Assembly: GCA_944387055.1 (NCBI GenBank)
Contig: CALXDL010000003.1
Coordinates: 1 to 35,024, forward strand
Direction of reading: 5' to 3'
Source of the DNA: an uncultured Oscillospiraceae bacterium
GTDB taxonomy: Bacteria; Bacillota; Clostridia; Oscillospirales; Oscillospiraceae
Length of the DNA: 35,024 bases
In this document: piece by piece, positions 31,458 through 35,024 of the stretch
How positions within the stretch are numbered: the stretch's first letter is position 1
Layout of the letters: every line of letters begins with the position of its first letter
The notes under the pieces: model-generated
What the model was told of the DNA's origin: nothing
The model's input: only the letters and a program-made list of their open reading frames with translations
Database searches by the model: none
Position numbers and translations under genes: made by a program

Positions 31458-33530
31458 ATGAGAGCAAAAAGGAAGATATTGGGCGTCCTATTGACAGCAT
31501 CGATCCTGTCAGCAGGCATCTCCGTAGCTGCGGCAGCTGATAGCGATACCGGCTTTACAGATGTGCCGGCCGGCGCCTGGTATGCTGACGCCGTGGAGTA
31601 TGTCCGGGACAACGGGCTGATGAATGGCACCACTGCCACCACCTTTGATCCGGACGGCACCATGACCCGCGCCATGCTGGCTCAGACCCTGTATCGGGCA
31701 GCGGGGAACCCCGGTGTTTCCGGCAGCGACAGCTTTACCGATACTGCCGACGGTACCTGGTACGCTGACGCCGTCCTCTGGGCTTCCCAGCAGGGTGTGG
31801 TCAGCGGCTATGGAAACGGGCTGTTTGGTGTTGACGATCCTGTGAGCCGCGAGCAGATTGCCGCCATCCTGTGGCGATATGCCGGCAGTCCCAGCGCAGA
31901 AGCTGGCCAGGACTTCGCAGATGAAAGCTCCATCTCCACCTATGCAGGGCAGGCCGTGGACTGGGCAAGGGCCAATGGCATTGTCAACGGTGCGGATGGC
32001 GATCGGTTCCTGCCCCAGGATCACGCCACTCGCGCCCAGGTCGCTACGATCCTGCGGAACTACCTGACGATGGATACGGCCAGCGGCGACGCCCAGGCAG
32101 ATGGTATCGTCCGCACCACCGCCGGCTTGGTGCAGGGCACCAATGAAGATGGCATCTATCGCTACTTAGGCGTTCCTTACGCTCAGGCTACAGAGCGGTT
32201 TGTCCCCGCTGAGGAAGTCACGCCTTGGGCGGGCGTGCGGATGGCGGATACCTACGGTCCTATGTCTCCACAGGGCTCGATCTCCGGCGTGGGCGGCAGC
32301 GGCGATCAGTCCGGCACCGACAACAACTGCCAGAACCTGAACATCTGGACTCCCGGCATTGATGACGGCCAGGCCCGGCCGGTGATGGTCTGGCTCCACG
32401 GGGGCGGCTTCTCCACCGGCTCCGCCAACGAGGCCGGCTATGACGGCGAGAACCTGAGCCGGGAGGGCAATGTGGTGGTCGTGTCTGTCAACCATCGGCT
32501 GAACACCTTCGGCTTCCTGGATCTGTCCGCCTACGGAGAGAAGTACCAGTATTCCGCCAATGTGGGCATGATGGACATCATAGATGCCCTGGAGTGGATC
32601 CAGGACAATATCGCGGCTTTCGGCGGCGACCCGGACAATGTGACGGTGTTCGGACAGTCCGGCGGCGGTGCCAAGGTGCTGGCCCTCATGTCCTCCCCCT
32701 ATGCGGAAGGGCTCTTTGACAAGGGCATCGTCCAGAGCGGCGCCACGGAGACCATGGGCGTGGTGTTCAACTCCCAGGAGGCCAGCACCGCCTTGACCGA
32801 GAATATCCTGGACATTCTGGGGATCACCGCCGAACATATCGAGGACATCCAGACCGTCCCTACAGACGAACTGCAGGCGGCAGCCACTCGGGCGCTCCAG
32901 CAGACGGGGCAGGAGCTGCAGCTCCCTGCGGCCCTGGGCGGCGGCTACTCCATGGACTGGGAGCCGGTGGTGGACGGCGACTTCCTGCCCACCGATCCGG
33001 TGACCGAGGACTCCTTTGCCGAGGCGGGCCGGGACATCCCTCTGCTGATCGGCAGCAACTTGAACGAGTGGAGCGGCTTCTTTGCCGCCGACCCCATCGA
33101 GGAGACGCCGGAGCTGGAAGCGGCTCTTCGGGCTGCCTATCCCAACAAGCCCGGCCTGACGGCCGACCAGGTGGATTCCACCACCATCCGTCTGCCTCTG
33201 CTGAAGATCATGTCCTACAAGGCGGATCAGGGCGGCGCGCCTGTATACGCCTATGTGTTCACTTATGGAAACTCTTACCATGGGGCGGAGATCCCCTATG
33301 TGTTCAACAATGTGGGAGGCACACAGGAGCAGGAGGTCCTGGCAGAGCAGATCAGCACTGCATGGATCAACTTTGCACGGAACGGTACTCCCAGCGCGAA
33401 CGGCTTGCCGGAGTGGAGACCCTACACCCGTGAGGGCGGCGCCACCATGATCCTGGATACTCAGTCCCGCCTGGCCCATCACCATGACCAGGCACTGATG
33501 GAGCTGCTGGCACCCGGCTATACATACTGA
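31458..33530 (+). CDS. Cell-surface carboxylesterase type B with three N-terminal SLH domains
   Basis: A 690-residue exported enzyme. The signal peptide (1-27, cut after AAA) is followed by three SLH modules at about 30-200 (FTDVPAGAWYADAVEYVRDN, FTDTADGTWYADAVLWASQQ, FADESSISTYAGQAVDWARA, each ending in a TRAM/SREQ/TRAQ motif), which bind secondary wall polymer. The carboxylesterase domain follows from about 215: the oxyanion VWLHGGGFSTGS, nucleophile Ser401 in FGQSGGGAK, acid Glu537 in NLNEWSGFF and His608 in SYHGAEIPYVF, with spacing that fits family members. Catalysis is therefore expected at the cell surface. It starts six bases after the previous gene with AAGGAG overlapping that stop. 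Such enzymes split esters of aromatic or acyl groups; the substrate is unknown. Confidence 0.93.
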   Translation: MRAKRKILGVLLTASILSAGISVAAAADSDTGFTDVPAGAWYADAVEYVRDNGLMNGTTATTFDPDGTMTRAMLAQTLYRAAGNPGVSGSDSFTDTADGTWYADAVLWASQQGVVSGYGNGLFGVDDPVSREQIAAILWRYAGSPSAEAGQDFADESSISTYAGQAVDWARANGIVNGADGDRFLPQDHATRAQVATILRNYLTMDTASGDAQADGIVRTTAGLVQGTNEDGIYRYLGVPYAQATERFVPAEEVTPWAGVRMADTYGPMSPQGSISGVGGSGDQSGTDNNCQNLNIWTPGIDDGQARPVMVWLHGGGFSTGSANEAGYDGENLSREGNVVVVSVNHRLNTFGFLDLSAYGEKYQYSANVGMMDIIDALEWIQDNIAAFGGDPDNVTVFGQSGGGAKVLALMSSPYAEGLFDKGIVQSGATETMGVVFNSQEASTALTENILDILGITAEHIEDIQTVPTDELQAAATRALQQTGQELQLPAALGGGYSMDWEPVVDGDFLPTDPVTEDSFAEAGRDIPLLIGSNLNEWSGFFAADPIEETPELEAALRAAYPNKPGLTADQVDSTTIRLPLLKIMSYKADQGGAPVYAYVFTYGNSYHGAEIPYVFNNVGGTQEQEVLAEQISTAWINFARNGTPSANGLPEWRPYTREGGATMILDTQSRLAHHHDQALMELLAPGYTY

Positions 33531-33552
33531 GGAAAACAGACATCTATCCCCT

Positions 33553-33588
33553 ACAGGGGCCGCCAGCAGGAGAGCTGACGGCTCCTGT
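33553..33588 (+). terminator. Weak hairpin after the SLH-esterase gene
   Basis: A 10-bp stem with one imperfect pair (33553-33562 with 33579-33588) and a large loop, with no T tract. It is the only 3' end candidate. Confidence 0.35.
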
Positions 33589-33613
33589 GTGTGCCTCGAA
33601 GTTGGTATGGATG

Positions 33614-33642
33614 TTGCACTGAGGTCTAAAATGCGATACAGT
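33614..33642 (+). promoter_or_regulatory. Promoter of the aldo/keto reductase gene
   Basis: TTGCAC (33614-33619) and TACAGT (33637-33642) with a 17-base spacer, 37 bases before the GTG start. Confidence 0.68.
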
Positions 33643-33679
33643 ATGAGAGAACAGAGATCGAGTATGGGAGGAGAAGCAC

Positions 33680-34828
33680 GTGGAATATCGTCAGCTTGGA
33701 AAGACTGGCCTGCTGGTCAGTGAGATCGGCATGGGGTGCGAGGGCTTTGTGGGCAAGCCCTATGAGCAAGTCAAGGAAATGGTGGATGCCATGGAGGCAG
33801 GCGGGGTCAACTGCATCGATCTCTACACCCCAAACCCGGAGTTCCGCTCCAACCTGGGCCGCGCCCTGCGGGGACGGCGGGAGAAATTCGTCCTCCAGGC
33901 CCATCTGTGCACCATCTGGAAGGACGGACAGTACAAGCGTACCAGGAACTTGGACGAAGTGAAAGAGGGCTTTGCCGATCAGCTCCAGCGATTGGAGACG
34001 GACCACGCGGAGATCGGCATGATCCACTATGTGGACTCCCTGGCCGACTGGGAGACAGTGTGTGCCGGCGGCGTGATGGACTATGCCAAAGAGCTGAAAG
34101 CACAGGGGACGATCCGTGCCATCGGTCTCTCCAGCCACAATCCGGAGGTGGCTCTGGCGGCCGCGAACAGCGGCATCGTCGAAGTGCTGATGTTCAGCGT
34201 CAACCCCTGCTATGACCTACAGCCCGCAGGCGAGGATGTGGAGCAGCTCTGGAACGAAAAAAACTATGAGCGGCCCCTCGTCAACATCGACCCCCAGCGG
34301 CAGGAGCTGTATGAGACCTGCCAGCGGCTGGGGGTGGGCATCACAGTGGTGAAGGCTTTTGGCGGCGGGGATCTGCTCAATGCCGAACTGTCTCCAGCCG
34401 GGAAGGCCCTGACTCTCTATCAATGCCTCCACTACGCCCTGACCCGGCCCGGCGTGGCCGCCGTCATGTCTGGAGCCAGGGATCTGGAGGAGCTGAAGAC
34501 CAGCATCGCCTATGAGGAGGCCCCGGCAGAGGAGCGGGACTACGCCGCCGCCTTCGCTGCCCTGCCCAAGATCAGCTGGGTGGGCCACTGTATGTACTGC
34601 GGACACTGTGCCCCCTGCCCGATGGGGATCGACGTGGCCAGCGTGACGAAATTCCTGAATCTGGCCCGGGCCCAGGGGGATGTGCCGGAGACCGTGCGGG
34701 AGCACTATGCGGTGCTGCCCCACCACGGCAGTGAGTGCATCTCCTGCGGGGCCTGTGAGAAGCGGTGCCCCTTCGGCGTCCCGGTGATGGAGAATATGCA
34801 CCGGGCGGCAGCGCTGTTTGGGATGTGA
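33680..34828 (+). CDS. Aldo/keto reductase with C-terminal 2x[4Fe-4S] ferredoxin domain
   Basis: A 382-residue fusion. The N-terminal barrel (about 1-285) is an aldo/keto reductase that would reduce carbonyl groups (MEYRQLGKTGLLVSEIGMG, NCIDLYTP with the position of the usual Asp and Tyr, IGMIHYVDSL, IRAIGLSSHNPE, RPGVAAVMSG). The tail has eight cysteines in two clusters: Cys304, 307, 310 and 313 (CMYCGHCAPCP) and Cys353, 356, 359 and 363 (CISCGACEKRCP), so two iron-sulfur clusters that could take electrons from ferredoxin. The first motif has two residues before its last Cys where three are usual. The start is a GTG after GGGAGGAG. A degraded homologue lies at 25058. Substrate unknown. Confidence 0.92.
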   Translation: MEYRQLGKTGLLVSEIGMGCEGFVGKPYEQVKEMVDAMEAGGVNCIDLYTPNPEFRSNLGRALRGRREKFVLQAHLCTIWKDGQYKRTRNLDEVKEGFADQLQRLETDHAEIGMIHYVDSLADWETVCAGGVMDYAKELKAQGTIRAIGLSSHNPEVALAAANSGIVEVLMFSVNPCYDLQPAGEDVEQLWNEKNYERPLVNIDPQRQELYETCQRLGVGITVVKAFGGGDLLNAELSPAGKALTLYQCLHYALTRPGVAAVMSGARDLEELKTSIAYEEAPAEERDYAAAFAALPKISWVGHCMYCGHCAPCPMGIDVASVTKFLNLARAQGDVPETVREHYAVLPHHGSECISCGACEKRCPFGVPVMENMHRAAALFGM

Positions 34829-34837
34829 GACGCAATG

Positions 34838-34871
34838 CGCGGACAGACGGATGAGTCTGTCCGCGTATTTT
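34838..34871 (+). terminator. Terminator after the aldo/keto reductase gene
   Basis: A perfect 11-bp stem (34838-34848 with 34855-34865) and six-base loop followed by TATTTT. Confidence 0.85.
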
Positions 34872-34873
34872 CC

Positions 34874-34902
34874 TTGCTATTTTCGCCGGAAAACAGTAAA
34901 AT
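34874..34902 (+). promoter_or_regulatory. Promoter of the second LysR gene
   Basis: TTGCTA (34874-34879) and TAAAAT (34897-34902) with a 17-base spacer, about 50 bases before the start codon. Confidence 0.65.
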
Positions 34903-34953
34903 AGTTCCCAAACAGGGCCCGATGGCGTGGGCGGAAAGGCGGTGGCGCGTGTG

Positions 34954-35024
34954 ATGTATAACCCCCAGCTGGAGACCTTCCTCCGGGTGGCGGACGCGGG
35001 GAGCTTCAACAAGGCGGCGGAGGA
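34954..35024 (+). CDS. LysR-family regulator, N-terminal part only (cut by the window end)
   Basis: The first 23 codons read MYNPQLETFLRVADAGSFNK AAE, the standard opening of a LysR helix-turn-helix. GAAAGGCGG lies about twelve bases before the ATG; a GTG directly before it is an alternative start. The rest lies outside the window. It follows the reductase gene with its own promoter. Confidence 0.85.
   Translation, partial: MYNPQLETFLRVADAGSFNKAAE

Overview
The window reads as chromosome of a strictly anaerobic, spore-forming, Gram-positive Firmicute, most likely an Oscillospiraceae-type gut clostridium (inference; GC is high, near 58-60% by eye). The support is a pyruvate:ferredoxin oxidoreductase gene, a SleL-type spore cortex hydrolase, two S-layer-homology (SLH) proteins, lipoproteins, AGGAGG-type ribosome sites and sigma-A-like promoters.

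Layout. 1-1032: end of a 2-oxoacid:ferredoxin oxidoreductase operon (porA tail, porB, terminator). 1260-4461: a zinc/manganese-binding lipoprotein behind a Fur-family box, then a membrane diguanylate cyclase with its own promoter. 4640-5917 (minus): sleL. 6187-16348: a LysR regulator followed by a ten-gene Mrp/Mbh-type cation/proton antiporter operon whose order matches the membrane arm of archaeal Mbh hydrogenases (mrpE, F, G, DUF4040, MbhE-MnhB fusion, C, D) and which ends in three further antiporter-like subunits instead of a hydrogenase module. 16731-20303 (minus): a KdpDE-like two-component system and, just downstream, a short CstA carbon-starvation/peptide or pyruvate transporter; the region between holds several palindromes and shared motifs. 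20522-21097: small membrane protein with a PH-like tail. 21510-24824: 1104-residue secreted SLH protein with Cys/His-rich head and six related repeats. 25058-25648: an aldo/keto reductase remnant beside an intact MerR gene. 25835-28378: hybrid histidine kinase with two receiver domains. 28822-34828: a lipoprotein esterase, a DUF4405 cytochrome-like membrane protein, a cytosolic alpha/beta hydrolase, an SLH-anchored carboxylesterase and a ferredoxin-fused aldo/keto reductase. 34954-end: start of another LysR gene.

How it fits together (inference). The Mrp-type complex would couple proton and sodium gradients; the two-component system probably controls cstA; three ester hydrolases predicted for three cell locations suggest stepwise processing of an ester substrate. 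Best targets for follow-up are the four-antiporter Mrp/Mbh complex without a catalytic module, the CstA/two-component control region, the repeat-rich SLH protein, the aldo/keto reductase remnant and the three-esterase cluster. No tRNA, rRNA, insertion sequence, phage gene or CRISPR array was seen.
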